A stretch of 53,988 bases of DNA from Cyanobacteria bacterium GSL.Bin1 (GTDB lineage Bacteria > Cyanobacteriota > Cyanobacteriia > Cyanobacteriales > Rubidibacteraceae). Below are positions 8,975 through 17,789 of this stretch, piece by piece. Under the pieces are notes generated by a model, which saw nothing but the letters and a program-made list of their open reading frames with translations, made no database searches and had not been told where the DNA came from. The stretch spans positions 1 through 53,988 of the forward strand of contig JAAANX010000104.1 in NCBI GenBank assembly GCA_009909085.1, given 5' to 3'. Position numbers and translations under genes: made by a program. Positions within the stretch are counted from its first letter, which is position 1, and every line of letters starts with the position of its first letter.

Positions 8975-8995
8975 ACCCCCAGTTACGCTGGGGGT
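8975..8995. terminator. Hairpin between convergent pstS and adenosine kinase genes
   Basis: A perfect 8-bp GC-rich stem (ACCCCCAG/CTGGGGGT) with a 5-nt loop sits between two convergent stop codons, so it could serve both directions. There is no strong T tract on either side, so it may be a partial or factor-assisted terminator. Confidence 0.55.
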
Positions 8996-9012
8996 GACTC
9001 GCCTTATCTAAT

Positions 9013-10002
9013 TTAGACTTGAGCAAGGACTGCCTTGGCTTCTTGCGGTTCTAAACGAGGACCATAGCTGGTGACCAAGCGTGCTGAAGCAGCGGAAGCG
9101 AGTTTACCGGCATCAGCATGATTCATGCCGTGAGTGAGACCGTAAAGAAAAGCACCGGCAAACATATCCCCTGCGCCAACGGTATCAACTGCCTTCACTG
9201 CATTCGGCGCAATTTCTAATAAATTCTCACCATCATAGACTAAGGAACCTTTGGCACCGCGAGTGATGACAAAGCCTTTACTGAGGGTTTTCAAGTAGTC
9301 TGCTGCCTCAGCTAAGTCTTCGGTTTGTCCCATTGTAAGCGCTTCCGTTTCATTGGAGAAAATTAAATCAATGCCATCACCAATGATTTCGAGAAAGCCT
9401 TCTTTGAAGAATTTTGCCATATTGAGGTCAGATAGGGAGAGAGCAACTTGATTTCCTGCACTTTGAGCAGTTTCTCGGGCTTTAATCGCTGCACTCTTGC
9501 CATTGGGATCGGCAACTAAATATCCTTCAATATACAGATATTCTGAATCTTTGATCGCGCTGGGCACTAACTCTTTTTCAGAAAATTGTGCGGAAATCCC
9601 GAGGTGAGTATTCATCGTCCGGTCCGCATCAGGGGTGACAAATACGAGACACTGTCCCGTGATTCCCGGTTCGTGGTCATGATGTTGTAAATTGGTTTCA
9701 ATACCACAATCAACTAAATCTTGTAAATAGGACTGTCCCATTTCATCATTAGCCACTTTACAGGAATAGAAACACTTTCCACCAAACTGACTAATGGCGA
9801 ACATTGTGTTCGCAGCGGATCCACCCCCACTTTTTTTGCCCATGTAGTTTTGGAGTTCATTGATCAACGCTTGTTGACGATCAGCTTCAATGAGGGTCAT
9901 CACCCCTTTATCAATCCCCAGATTTTGCAGGAGATCGGGCGTGACTTTAAATTCAATGTCTAATAATGCGTTTCCCATACCATAGACGTTATATTTAGCC
10001 AT
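9013..10002 (-). CDS. PfkB-family sugar kinase, probable adenosine kinase
   Basis: A ribokinase-like ATP-dependent kinase of 329 residues. The N-terminal substrate region has GMGNALLDIEF and KSGGGSAANTMFAISQFGG (PfkB signature 1). The C-terminal signature is DTVGAGDMFAGAFLYG with the catalytic Asp, and an N-E-TE motif is seen as FSNETEAL. The pattern matches cyanobacterial proteins usually called adenosine kinase, which recycle adenosine from S-adenosylhomocysteine to AMP, but another nucleoside or sugar is possible. It stands alone, convergent with pstS and divergent from a response regulator. Confidence 0.82.
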   Translation of the reverse strand: MAKYNVYGMGNALLDIEFKVTPDLLQNLGIDKGVMTLIEADRQQALINELQNYMGKKSGGGSAANTMFAISQFGGKCFYSCKVANDEMGQSYLQDLVDCGIETNLQHHDHEPGITGQCLVFVTPDADRTMNTHLGISAQFSEKELVPSAIKDSEYLYIEGYLVADPNGKSAAIKARETAQSAGNQVALSLSDLNMAKFFKEGFLEIIGDGIDLIFSNETEALTMGQTEDLAEAADYLKTLSKGFVITRGAKGSLVYDGENLLEIAPNAVKAVDTVGAGDMFAGAFLYGLTHGMNHADAGKLASAASARLVTSYGPRLEPQEAKAVLAQV

Positions 10003-10136
10003 ACACTTTCTCTCCTTATATGATTTGTCAAACAGTCAGAGTAGGCTCCTTCAATACAGGAAGGTGTCATCTCTGATTTGCAGTTATGGGCTGCAACCTT
10101 GCTATCTTATCACCTACTGTACCGAGTTAACGGATC

Positions 10137-10823
10137 ATGCACATTTTACTAGTTGATGATGAACGAGAATTAACCAACCCTCTTTCGCGGGTTTTGACAC
10201 AAGAAGGGTATCAAGTAGATGTGGCGAATAATGGGGTGGTGGGAGAAGAGTTAGCAGCCAAAAATAATTATAATTTGTTAATTCTAGACTGGTTAATGCC
10301 GGAAAAATCAGGGTTAGAGTTATGTCGATCGCTGCGATCGCGCGGGGATCAAACCCCTGTTTTATTTTTAACGGCAAAAGATACGGTGGATGATCGCGTC
10401 GCGGGTTTAGATGTGGGTGCAGATGACTATATTGTTAAACCCTTTGAATTGAGAGAATTTTTAGCGAGAGTCCGCGCGTTAATCCGGCGTTCGGCTTGTG
10501 AAATCCCTGCAAGTTCGCGTCTAAAAGTTGCAGATTTGGAATTTGACCCTGAGAACCAACTGGCGTATCGCAATGGCAGAACCATTGAACTTTCAGAAAA
10601 AGAAGCGAAACTCTTACACTATTTCATGCAATTTCCCCAACAATTGTTAACCCATCAGCAAATTTATCAGCATCTTTGGGGTGAAGATAGCACACCAAGT
10701 AGTAATGTTTTAGCGGCTTTAGTCCGGTTGTTACGGCGCAAAATTGAAGTTCCGGGTGAGACCACTTTAATTCATACGGTTTATGGAAAAGGCTACCGCT
10801 TCGGAGAAATAGCAGAAGGATAA
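10137..10823 (+). CDS. OmpR/PhoB-family response regulator (RppA-like), orphan
   Basis: A DNA-binding two-component regulator of 228 residues. The receiver domain (1-115) has the acidic pair DD at 7-8, phosphoacceptor Asp51 in LLILDWLMP, the Thr of FLTAKD and Lys101 in YIVKPF. A winged helix (about 130-225) has the ELSEKEAKLLHYF and VLAALVRLLRRKIE segments of the OmpR class. The sequence resembles cyanobacterial RppA/NrsR. No histidine kinase gene is adjacent, so its partner must be elsewhere. It ends 6 bp before the convergent Uma2 gene. Confidence 0.9.
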   Translation: MHILLVDDERELTNPLSRVLTQEGYQVDVANNGVVGEELAAKNNYNLLILDWLMPEKSGLELCRSLRSRGDQTPVLFLTAKDTVDDRVAGLDVGADDYIVKPFELREFLARVRALIRRSACEIPASSRLKVADLEFDPENQLAYRNGRTIELSEKEAKLLHYFMQFPQQLLTHQQIYQHLWGEDSTPSSNVLAALVRLLRRKIEVPGETTLIHTVYGKGYRFGEIAEG

Positions 10824-10828
10824 TGGGT

Positions 10829-11401
10829 TTACCAAATAACGCGCAAGTCTAGCTGGAAACCCGGTAAAATCGGTTCCCCAGATAGAAAATCAGGACCGTT
10901 CAGAATTTCGACAGCTTGTTGTTGACGATAAATTTCGACTTGCTGATCCTCGCGATTGATCAGCCAACCTAACCTCGTCCCATTTTCAAGATACTCTGCC
11001 ATTTTACTTTGCAGTCTCAACAAACTATCGTTAGGGGAAGGAAGTTCAATGACAAAATCGGGGCAAAGGGGAACAAATTTTTCTTGTTCGTCTCTGGTTA
11101 ATTGTTGCCAACGGTGAAGGGAGATCCACGACGCGTCAGGAGAACGATTTGCGCCATTGGGTAGCTTAAAACCAGTGGAAGAATCGAAGGCAATTCCAGT
11201 GCCATCTTGATCCGCCCAGTTAAAGAGTTGTTGAATAATACGCCCGTTTCGATTTCCCGTTTCTCCACCAGTGGGAGGCATTACGATTAATTCTCCTTGC
11301 GCATTTTTTTCAAACCGAAACTGGGGATTGTTAATACAAAGTTGAAAAAACTGTTCTTCTGTAAAGTGAACTGAGTGGAGATCGAGGGTAATGGGATTCA
11401 T
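10829..11401 (-). CDS. Uma2-family (DUF820) putative PD-(D/E)XK nuclease
   Basis: A 190-residue member of the Uma2 family, highly expanded in cyanobacteria and of unknown role. The restriction-endonuclease-like fold shows as RSPDASWISLHRW (Asp), then PDFVIELPSPNDSLLRLQSKMAEYLENGTRLGW (E-x-Lys region). Here the usual E-x-(S/R) core reads ELPSPND, and the lysine expected nearby is the K of QSKM. It lies between two response regulator genes. The 9-bp gap to the upstream gene suggests it is read through from that operon. Confidence 0.85.
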   Translation of the reverse strand: MNPITLDLHSVHFTEEQFFQLCINNPQFRFEKNAQGELIVMPPTGGETGNRNGRIIQQLFNWADQDGTGIAFDSSTGFKLPNGANRSPDASWISLHRWQQLTRDEQEKFVPLCPDFVIELPSPNDSLLRLQSKMAEYLENGTRLGWLINREDQQVEIYRQQQAVEILNGPDFLSGEPILPGFQLDLRVIW

Positions 11402-11410
11402 GATCAGGAC

Positions 11411-12085
11411 TTATTCTCGCAAAACATAACCGACACCGCGCACGGTTTGAATTAAACGGGGTTCCCCTTGGTCTTCGAGTTTCAATCTTAAGTAGCGAAT
11501 ATACACTTCAATGATATTAGAATCGCCCATGAAATCGTAGCCCCAAACTCGTTCTAAGATTTGGTCACGGGTTAAAACTTGTCGAGGATGGTTAAGAAGA
11601 TAGCGCAAGAGTTCAAATTCTTTGGCAGTTAATTCAATAGCGCGATCGCCGCGATAGACTTCTCTTGTACTAGTATTCAGTTTGAGGTCTCCAAACTGTA
11701 AGACATCCGTTTCTTCTTCTTGAGTCCGGCGGAGATGGGCACGAACGCGGGCAAATAATTCTTCAATACTAAAAGGTTTGACCACATAATCATCTGCCCC
11801 TGCATCTAACCCTTCTACGCGATCGCTGATCTCGTCTTTTGCCGTTAATAAAATAACCGGAACGGTACTCCCGGTTTGACGTAAGCGGCGACAAATTTCT
11901 AAGCCAGAAATTCCTGGTAGCATCCAGTCTAAAATGAGTAAATCCGGTGTGGACTCCCGCGCTTGGGATAATCCGTCAAAGCCATCCGTAGCGGTTGTTA
12001 CCTCATACCCTTCATACTGAAGTTCTAACTCAATGAATTGAGCCAGCTTGAGTTCATCTTCAACGATTAAAATTCGAGCAGCCAT
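11411..12085 (-). CDS. OmpR/PhoB-family response regulator, orphan
   Basis: A 224-residue transcription factor with a receiver domain (VEDE acidic pair, phospho-Asp in LLILDWMLPG, LLTAKD, Lys in YVVKPF) and a winged helix (ELTAKEFELLRYL, then GDSNIIEVYIRYLRLKLE and TVRGVGYVLRE at the extreme C-terminus). This conserved cyanobacterial type usually occurs apart from a kinase, as here. The recognition helix differs clearly from the regulator at 10.1 kb, so the two are not recent duplicates. A function name cannot be assigned from sequence alone. Confidence 0.9.
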   Translation of the reverse strand: MAARILIVEDELKLAQFIELELQYEGYEVTTATDGFDGLSQARESTPDLLILDWMLPGISGLEICRRLRQTGSTVPVILLTAKDEISDRVEGLDAGADDYVVKPFSIEELFARVRAHLRRTQEEETDVLQFGDLKLNTSTREVYRGDRAIELTAKEFELLRYLLNHPRQVLTRDQILERVWGYDFMGDSNIIEVYIRYLRLKLEDQGEPRLIQTVRGVGYVLRE

Positions 12086-12177
12086 TGTTTCAGGAGAAGC
12101 AAATCGTAATAGCTAATCCTATCTTACGTCCTGAACTCAAGTCTGAAAATTTAATCTTCTGAATCATCATTTTTAAC

Positions 12178-12263
12178 GGAGAGGGAGGGATTCGAACCCT
12201 CGAGGAGCCTGAACTCCTAGCGGTTTTCGAGACCGCCGCAATCAACCGCTCTGCCACCTCTCC
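12178..12263 (-). tRNA. tRNA-Ser (anticodon CGA)
   Basis: The minus strand folds into a cloverleaf with acceptor GGAGAGG/CCTCTCC. The D arm contains AGCGGTT. The anticodon stem GCGGT/ACCGC encloses the loop CTCGAAA (anticodon CGA, reading UCG). There is a long variable arm, and the T arm is GGTTCGAATCC. The long variable arm marks a class II tRNA. CCA is not encoded. Confidence 0.95.
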
Positions 12264-12617
12264 AAGCTTCTCAATTCTAACTTGTCATCAGTAATTGTTC
12301 AACTCAAGGCTGGGTGAAGCTTTAACGTGGAAAAGGCAAAAAATTCCTTGTCTAAACTTCGGTAGCCTAAACTCACACGAACCGATCTAAGTTTCATCTG
12401 GCGCGATCGCGCACTTTAGCCACTCTCATTTTTGGCTTTCACGGAATCTTTGTCACTCCAATTCCAATTTCAGATAGCCAAAAACTAGAACCAAGACTCA
12501 AAATATTTCGTGATGCTATCCGTGCTATTGTATGGTTAATCACGGGACACAGTGGGTCCAGTTTGCACAATCCCGACTATCGCTTGTGAGAATAGTTGTC
12601 TGCACCCGTATAAATTT
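12264..12617. other. Gene-free stretch upstream of the pentapeptide gene
   Basis: About 350 bases with no supported gene. They include one HIP1 site near 12405-12414. An open frame continues upstream from the pentapeptide gene (from 12552), but its codons look non-coding before the signal peptide. The region should carry the promoters of the tRNA and of the downstream gene; none could be assigned. Confidence 0.4.
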
Positions 12618-13391
12618 ATGTCTTTGCGTATTGTTACCACCGCTACTTTCCTAACTGTGTTACTCTCGCCTTCGGTAGCACTGGCAGAAAATCTGACCGA
12701 TCTCAATCGACTGTTATCGACTCAAACTTGCCAACGTTGTAACCTCATTAATGCTGGATTAGTTAGGGCTGATCTAGCAGGGGCGCAACTGCAAGGGGCA
12801 AACTTGGTTAATGCTAACCTCAGTCGTGCCAATTTAAGTGGGGCGGACTTAAGTGGAGCTGACTTAACTGGAGCATCGTTACATGGGGCAAACTTAACGG
12901 GAGCCAATCTCACCGGTGCCACGCTCAATCAAACCGATCTTCGTAACGCTTATTTAGAGAATGCTCAGCTGGAAAATACAACGCTAGAAAAGGCTTATAT
13001 TCGGGGTGCAACTGGCGTTCCCACTACTGCCACCTCCGCCAAGCAATTTTACCGCATTGCTGCGGCAGAAGCAGAAGCCGGAAATTATGAAGGAGCCTTG
13101 AAGTATTGTAATCTAGCGATTAGTGTGGATAGCGAATATGCTCCTGCCTATTTAGGAAGAGGAGTTGCTCGTTTTCGTCTCGGAGATAACACTGGAGCGA
13201 CTCAAGATGGCGAAGTGGCACTCGAATTATTTACGGAACAGGAAAATGCAACTGGCATCCAAGCTTCCCAACAATTTATGAAAGCGATGGCAATTGCTAG
13301 TCAACCCCGAGAAAATAATAATGGTAATGGCGGTGGTCTCAATCGGGTACTGACAAGCGTTGGTTCACTACTGATGCGATTTTTATTCTAA
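12618..13391 (+). CDS. Exported pentapeptide-repeat protein with C-terminal TPR
   Basis: A 257-residue protein. The N-terminus (MSLRIVTTATFLTVLLSPSV, then ALA) is a Sec signal peptide, so the protein is probably periplasmic or lumenal. A CQRC pair follows, then about 17 pentapeptide units of the A(D/N)LxG type (residues about 40-125), which build a right-handed beta helix. The C-terminal part (about 135-205) has a TPR-like motif (AEAGNYEGALKYCNLAISVDSEYAPAY, given in outline), then a Gly/Asn-rich tail and a hydrophobic end. The start is set at the ATG just before the signal peptide. The repeats point to scaffolding; the function is unknown. Confidence 0.85.
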   Translation: MSLRIVTTATFLTVLLSPSVALAENLTDLNRLLSTQTCQRCNLINAGLVRADLAGAQLQGANLVNANLSRANLSGADLSGADLTGASLHGANLTGANLTGATLNQTDLRNAYLENAQLENTTLEKAYIRGATGVPTTATSAKQFYRIAAAEAEAGNYEGALKYCNLAISVDSEYAPAYLGRGVARFRLGDNTGATQDGEVALELFTEQENATGIQASQQFMKAMAIASQPRENNNGNGGGLNRVLTSVGSLLMRFLF

Positions 13392-13405
13392 ATTGCTCAA
13401 AAAAA

Positions 13406-13440
13406 ACTCTGAGAAAGATAATTGTTGTCTCTCTCAGAGT
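13406..13440 (-). terminator. Rho-independent terminator of the 52-residue peptide gene
   Basis: A perfect 9-bp stem (ACTCTGAGA/TCTCAGAGT) is followed, on the minus strand, directly by a run of eight T. It lies 17 bases after the stop codon of the small minus-strand gene. The pentapeptide gene converges from the other side and could use the same hairpin. Confidence 0.85.
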
Positions 13441-13456
13441 TCAGATAATTCCAGTT

Positions 13457-13615
13457 CTAGCAACAGACTAAAGCACCGCCAATTAGGAGAAAAGGTAAAC
13501 CTAAAAATAAACCAATTCCTGGGACTAAAACGGTAGGAATTGTTCCAAGAAGAATGAAGAGTAAGCCGGCGGCAAGGCGTAAAGGCTTGGTTATTAAACC
13601 GATAATTTTCTTCAT
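13457..13615 (-). CDS. Small hydrophobic membrane protein, 52 residues
   Basis: A short gene found by reading the minus strand: ATG at 13615, stop TAG at 13457. The product begins MKKIIGLITKPLRLAAGLLF, continues with a Pro/Gly-containing hydrophobic core (PGIGLFLGLPFLLIGG) and ends in CC. Two membrane segments separated by a VLVPG turn are likely. A good GGAG ribosome site lies nine bases upstream, and a strong intrinsic terminator follows, so this is a true transcription unit. I do not recognise the family. The terminal Cys pair could be modified or bind metal; its neighbour across the divergent region is a copper-type ATPase. Confidence 0.75.
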   Translation of the reverse strand: MKKIIGLITKPLRLAAGLLFILLGTIPTVLVPGIGLFLGLPFLLIGGALVCC

Positions 13616-13813
13616 TATTATTTGCTCCTTGTTATAATTATCAGCTTTTAATTTAACAAAAACGGATTGTGTCAGGTGTACTTCTCCTGGGAGAAAAAAA
13701 TGGCAAACCTCAAGAATTGATAATTCTTAATTATCCCTGGTTTATTTGGGTAAGAGTTTGTCAAAATGGAGAATTGGTACCGATTTGCTTACTTGTCTTT
13801 AAAACTGAATCTT

Positions 13814-16156
13814 ATGCAAGTTTCTTCTCAAGCGAGTCCTCAGCTTCGCCACGAAACGCCTGAAACCATTACCCTTGATGTGAATGGGATGAAATGTGCT
13901 GGCTGTGTCAGTGCAGTAGAACGCCAAATTGAACAGCGAGCCGGGGTGATTGCAGCGCAAGTCAACCTTGTCACCGCCACGGCAGTTGTCCAATATGAGC
14001 CAGATCAAGTTGATCCCGATGAAATTGCCGCGCAATTAACGGCAAAAGGCTTTCCCTCCCAGCTTCATGATACGAACGAAGATGAGGCTGCTGGTAATTA
14101 TGAAGCCAAACGCCAACAAGCGGATCGAGAAAATTTCCAAAAACTCGCGATCGCAGCAATCCTAATCCTCTTATCGGGGCTCGGACATCTCAAGCATTTC
14201 ACTGGCTTAGAGATTCCCCTTTTAAGCAATATCTGGTTCCATTGGGGATTAGCAACCCTCGCCCTACTCTTACCCGGACGAGAAATCATTATTGATGGCG
14301 CGAAGGGTTTATGGCAGCGCGTTCCCAATATGAATAGTTTAATTGCTTTAGGAACCCTCAGCGCCTACATTGCTAGTTGTGTTGCCCTCCTATTCCCACA
14401 ACTGGGATGGGAATGTTTCTTTGATGAACCGGTGATGTTACTCGGGTTTATTCTCCTGGGGCGAACTTTAGAACAACGGGCGCGTGGGGAAGCAGGGGCG
14501 GCTCTCTCCGCACTGGTTTCCCTAAAACCCCAAACAGCTCGCTTGGTGAAGGAAACGACCCAGCAAGAGCCAAAAAGCATGGAAGTGCCGGTGCGAACGG
14601 TGCAAGTGGGACAATGGTTGCGAGTGCTTCCGGGGGAAAAAATTCCCGTTGATGGGGAAATTGTTACGGGAGAAACGACCATTGATGAGTCGATGTTGAC
14701 GGGAGAATCGGTTCCTGTGGCTAAAGGAGAAAATGATGTTGTTAAAGCCGGAACCCTCAACTTAACGGGTGTCATTACCCTCAAAGCAACGCAAGTGGGT
14801 CAAGATACCACTTTAGCCAAGATCATCGCTTCGGTCGAAAATGCCCAGATGCGGAAAGCGCCGGTGCAAAAATTAGCGGATCGAGTAGCGGGCTATTTTG
14901 CTTATGGCGTCATGAGTGTTGCTGCCTTAACCTTCCTCTTCTGGTACGGGGTAGGAACGAATATTTGGACAGAAGTAACCGTGGAAACCAGTCCGTTACT
15001 ACTCAGTCTCAAACTGATGATTGCGGTATTAGTGATTGCGTGTCCTTGTGCGTTAGGCTTAGCAACGCCCACCGCTATCTTAGTGGGAACCGGTATCGGT
15101 GCTAAACAGGGCTTATTGTTGAAAGGAGGAGATGTTTTAGAGAAGGTTCACCGTTTAGATACGTTGGTCTTTGATAAAACAGGAACCTTAACGCAAGGAC
15201 AACCGCAAGTAACGGATTATTTGGTGGTTGCCACGCCCGATATTGAGCGAGAAACCTTATTACAGTTTGCTGCATCCGCAGAAGCGGGAACCCATCATCC
15301 TTTAGCCAGTGCAATTGTGAGTGCAGCAACCGAAAAAGGGATTGCCTTATTATCCGCAACTGAGGAAGAAACCCAAGCCGGATCAGGTGTGACAGCAACA
15401 ATTGAAAGCCAAGCGGTTGCGGTTGGTAACGCCAGTTGGTTACAAAGTAAAGCAATTACCATCCCAGATTCCATTGCGCCTCGAATTCACCAGTTAGAAA
15501 GGGAAGGGAAAACCGTGGTTTATGTCGCGATTAATGGCGCTTTAGCGGGACTAATTGCTCTTAAGGATTGTTTACGTCCCGATGCCGTGGAAACCGTTTC
15601 TAAGCTGCAAAAAATGGGCTTTCAGGTCATGCTGCTCACTGGGGATAATGAGCGCGTTGGCAGCGCGATCGCGCAACAATTAGATCTTCCAACAGATCAG
15701 GTCCTTGCCCAAGTCCATCCGGAGGAAAAAGCCCAAGTCATTGCCACCTTGCAAGAAAAAGGACATCAAGTTGGAATGGTTGGCGATGGCATTAATGATG
15801 CCCCAGCCTTAGCCCAAGCAGATGTCGGCATTGCCATTGCCCAAGGCACAGAGGTTGCCCTAGAAACAGCTTCCATTGTTCTCATGCGCGATCGCGTTTC
15901 TGATGTTATCACTGCGGTACGGTTGAGTTTGGCCACCTTGAAAAAAATTCGTCAAAACCTCTTCTGGGCACTGGGGTATAACGTGATTACCATTCCCTTA
16001 GCGGCAGGGATTTTATTGCCCAAATATGACATTTTACTCAGTCCCGCGATCGCTGCTGGCTTTATGGCACTCAGTTCGGTTATAGTAGTCACTAATTCTG
16101 TGCTGCTTAAACAACAAAAAATTGAGGATGGGGCAACGGGCGAGATCTGTCATTAA
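13814..16156 (+). CDS. ctaA: Copper-type P1B ATPase with N-terminal metal-binding domain (CtaA-like)
   Basis: A heavy-metal P-type ATPase of 780 residues. The N-terminal HMA domain carries GMKCAGCVSAVE (CxxC), a variant I associate with the cyanobacterial copper importer CtaA rather than PacS. Eight membrane helices are expected. The ion path is CPC in VIACPCALGLATPTA, typical of monovalent copper. Catalytic motifs are TGES, DKTGTLT (phosphorylated Asp), HP in GTHHPLA and GDGINDAPAL. The start at MQVSSQ is preferred over a longer frame. The 3' end overlaps the WecG-type gene by about 30 bp. CtaA delivers copper towards plastocyanin; direction of transport is inferred. Confidence 0.88.
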   Translation: MQVSSQASPQLRHETPETITLDVNGMKCAGCVSAVERQIEQRAGVIAAQVNLVTATAVVQYEPDQVDPDEIAAQLTAKGFPSQLHDTNEDEAAGNYEAKRQQADRENFQKLAIAAILILLSGLGHLKHFTGLEIPLLSNIWFHWGLATLALLLPGREIIIDGAKGLWQRVPNMNSLIALGTLSAYIASCVALLFPQLGWECFFDEPVMLLGFILLGRTLEQRARGEAGAALSALVSLKPQTARLVKETTQQEPKSMEVPVRTVQVGQWLRVLPGEKIPVDGEIVTGETTIDESMLTGESVPVAKGENDVVKAGTLNLTGVITLKATQVGQDTTLAKIIASVENAQMRKAPVQKLADRVAGYFAYGVMSVAALTFLFWYGVGTNIWTEVTVETSPLLLSLKLMIAVLVIACPCALGLATPTAILVGTGIGAKQGLLLKGGDVLEKVHRLDTLVFDKTGTLTQGQPQVTDYLVVATPDIERETLLQFAASAEAGTHHPLASAIVSAATEKGIALLSATEEETQAGSGVTATIESQAVAVGNASWLQSKAITIPDSIAPRIHQLEREGKTVVYVAINGALAGLIALKDCLRPDAVETVSKLQKMGFQVMLLTGDNERVGSAIAQQLDLPTDQVLAQVHPEEKAQVIATLQEKGHQVGMVGDGINDAPALAQADVGIAIAQGTEVALETASIVLMRDRVSDVITAVRLSLATLKKIRQNLFWALGYNVITIPLAAGILLPKYDILLSPAIAAGFMALSSVIVVTNSVLLKQQKIEDGATGEICH

Positions 16157-16913
16157 TAGCAAAATCCACGGCACTAGTTATGCTGAAGCTTGTGAAGCCA
16201 TCCTGGCATGGGCCAAACAAAACGTCAGTTGTTATGTGATTCTGGCTAATGTCCATGTGGTCATGACGGCGCACTGGCGAAAAAGCTATCAAACTGTTGT
16301 CAACAAAGCTGCCCTCGTTACCCCAGATGGGATGCCTTTAGTCTGGGCCTTACGCTTACTGGGAATGAGAAACCAGCAGCGTGTCTATGGTCCAGACTTA
16401 ATGTTAGCCTGCTGCGATCGCGCTCAAAACGAGCAAGTTCCCATTTATCTCTACGGTGCAACGCCTCGGATGCTTGAGAAACTAGAAAGGAATCTCAAGC
16501 AATGGTATCCTGACCTCATGATTGCCGGTTCTCATGCCCCGCCTTTTCGTCCCCTGACGCCGCAAGAAGCAAAAAATGAGATTAAACTCATTAACGAGGC
16601 TGGTAGCGCGATCGTTTTTGTTGCCTTGGGATGTCCGAAACAAGAGGAGTGGATGGCACAACAAGTCGGCAAAATTCAGGCAGTGATGATTGGGGTTGGG
16701 GCTGCTTTTGCCTTTCACAGTAAAGAAACTTCACAAGCGCCCCGTTGGTTAATGCCATTCGGTTTAGAATGGTTATATCGTCTAGCAACCGAACCGAGGC
16801 GACTGTGGCGACGATATCTCGTTAATAATCCCACATTTTTATTGTTATTTACCCTACAACTGATTCAATATTGGACAGTCTTTTTAATCGGATTCAAACG
16901 GGAAAAAAGTTAA
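16128..16913 (+). CDS. WecG/TagA/CpsF-family glycosyltransferase
   Basis: A GT26 enzyme of about 261 residues that transfers a sugar (ManNAc-type in known members) to a lipid-linked acceptor in cell-surface polysaccharide synthesis. Visible family features are NVHVVMTAH, the conserved TPDGMPLVWALR (Asp implicated in catalysis), RVYGPDLM, VALGCPKQEEW, and a C-terminal membrane-associated part with FGLEWLYRLATEPRRLWRRY. It overlaps the end of the upstream ATPase gene by about 29 bp and is followed 4 bp later by a methyltransferase, so the three are likely co-transcribed. An ATG two codons upstream is also possible. Confidence 0.9.
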   Translation: MGQRARSVINSKIHGTSYAEACEAILAWAKQNVSCYVILANVHVVMTAHWRKSYQTVVNKAALVTPDGMPLVWALRLLGMRNQQRVYGPDLMLACCDRAQNEQVPIYLYGATPRMLEKLERNLKQWYPDLMIAGSHAPPFRPLTPQEAKNEIKLINEAGSAIVFVALGCPKQEEWMAQQVGKIQAVMIGVGAAFAFHSKETSQAPRWLMPFGLEWLYRLATEPRRLWRRYLVNNPTFLLLFTLQLIQYWTVFLIGFKREKS

Positions 16914-16917
16914 AAAT

Positions 16918-17556
16918 ATGGGGTGGTTTACCAATCAAGAAGAATGGGCTCAAAAAAGACAACTATTTAATCTGTGGGCACCGTTTTACGATTTACTGTT
17001 GCCATCAGTTTTTTATCAAGCCCTTCATCTTAGACTCCTAGAATATGTGGAATTACCCCAAAAACCGTGGGTTTTAGATCTAGGGTGTGGCACGGGACGC
17101 TTATTGCAACGACTCGCCAAATCTTTTCCTCAACTGTATGGTGTAGGATTAGATGCCTCTGGGGAAATGTTACGCCAAGCCAGACAAAAGTCTCGTCGTT
17201 ACGCACCTCGTCTCATTTATATCGAAGGAGATGCCGCACATTTACCGACTGCCACTGCTCAATTTGATGCTGTTTTTAACACAATTAGTTTTTTGCATTA
17301 TTCTCAACCCAGACAAGTCTTATCGGAAGTTTATCGCACCCTCAAACCGACTGGAAAATATTATTTGGTAGATTTTGTTTGGGAAGGCGAGGAAGAGGAA
17401 GTGGAACGGGCAATGGGCAAGGGAAAAGTTCGCTTCTATCGTTTTTCCCAGCGCGAAAAGTTGGGAAAAGAAATCGGTTTTACCGCTATTGATCATAATT
17501 GGTTACTGGGATCAGTCGGACTCACAATTTTTACAAAACCAGAGAAACAAAATTGA
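16918..17556 (+). CDS. Class I SAM-dependent methyltransferase
   Basis: A 212-residue methyltransferase with the Rossmann motifs in order: VLDLGCGTGRLLQRLA (motif I, SAM binding), GVGLDASGEMLRQAR (motif II acidic residue), EGDAAHLP, and FDAVFNTISFLHY (motif IV). The pattern is UbiE/Coq5-like, but the length is short and the substrate is unknown. It follows the WecG-type gene by 4 bp, which may link it to surface polysaccharide or lipid modification. Confidence 0.85.
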   Translation: MGWFTNQEEWAQKRQLFNLWAPFYDLLLPSVFYQALHLRLLEYVELPQKPWVLDLGCGTGRLLQRLAKSFPQLYGVGLDASGEMLRQARQKSRRYAPRLIYIEGDAAHLPTATAQFDAVFNTISFLHYSQPRQVLSEVYRTLKPTGKYYLVDFVWEGEEEEVERAMGKGKVRFYRFSQREKLGKEIGFTAIDHNWLLGSVGLTIFTKPEKQN

Positions 17557-17644
17557 TTAAAAGTCAAGACGTTTTAAGCCTATTTTTTTACAAATTGTAA
17601 ATTTTAGATCAGTTGCTAAAGTCGAGGACAACAGAGTTTCCGGT

Positions 17645-17683
17645 ATTCATCCTTCTGAATGAATTCATCCTCAATTTTTTTTT
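17645..17683 (+). terminator. Possible terminator after the methyltransferase gene
   Basis: ATTCAT (17645-17650) and ATGAAT (17659-17664) form a 6-bp AT-rich stem. A run of nine T (17675-17683) follows after a 10-base gap. The weak stem and the gap leave this uncertain. Confidence 0.3.
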
Positions 17684-17789
17684 GTAATAATGGAAGTAAT
17701 AATAACTAAAACGCTTTTCATTAACGGACAAAGCGAATAAAAATTACCAAATTTGGCACAAACAAAAATTAATCAGGAATAAATTATTG

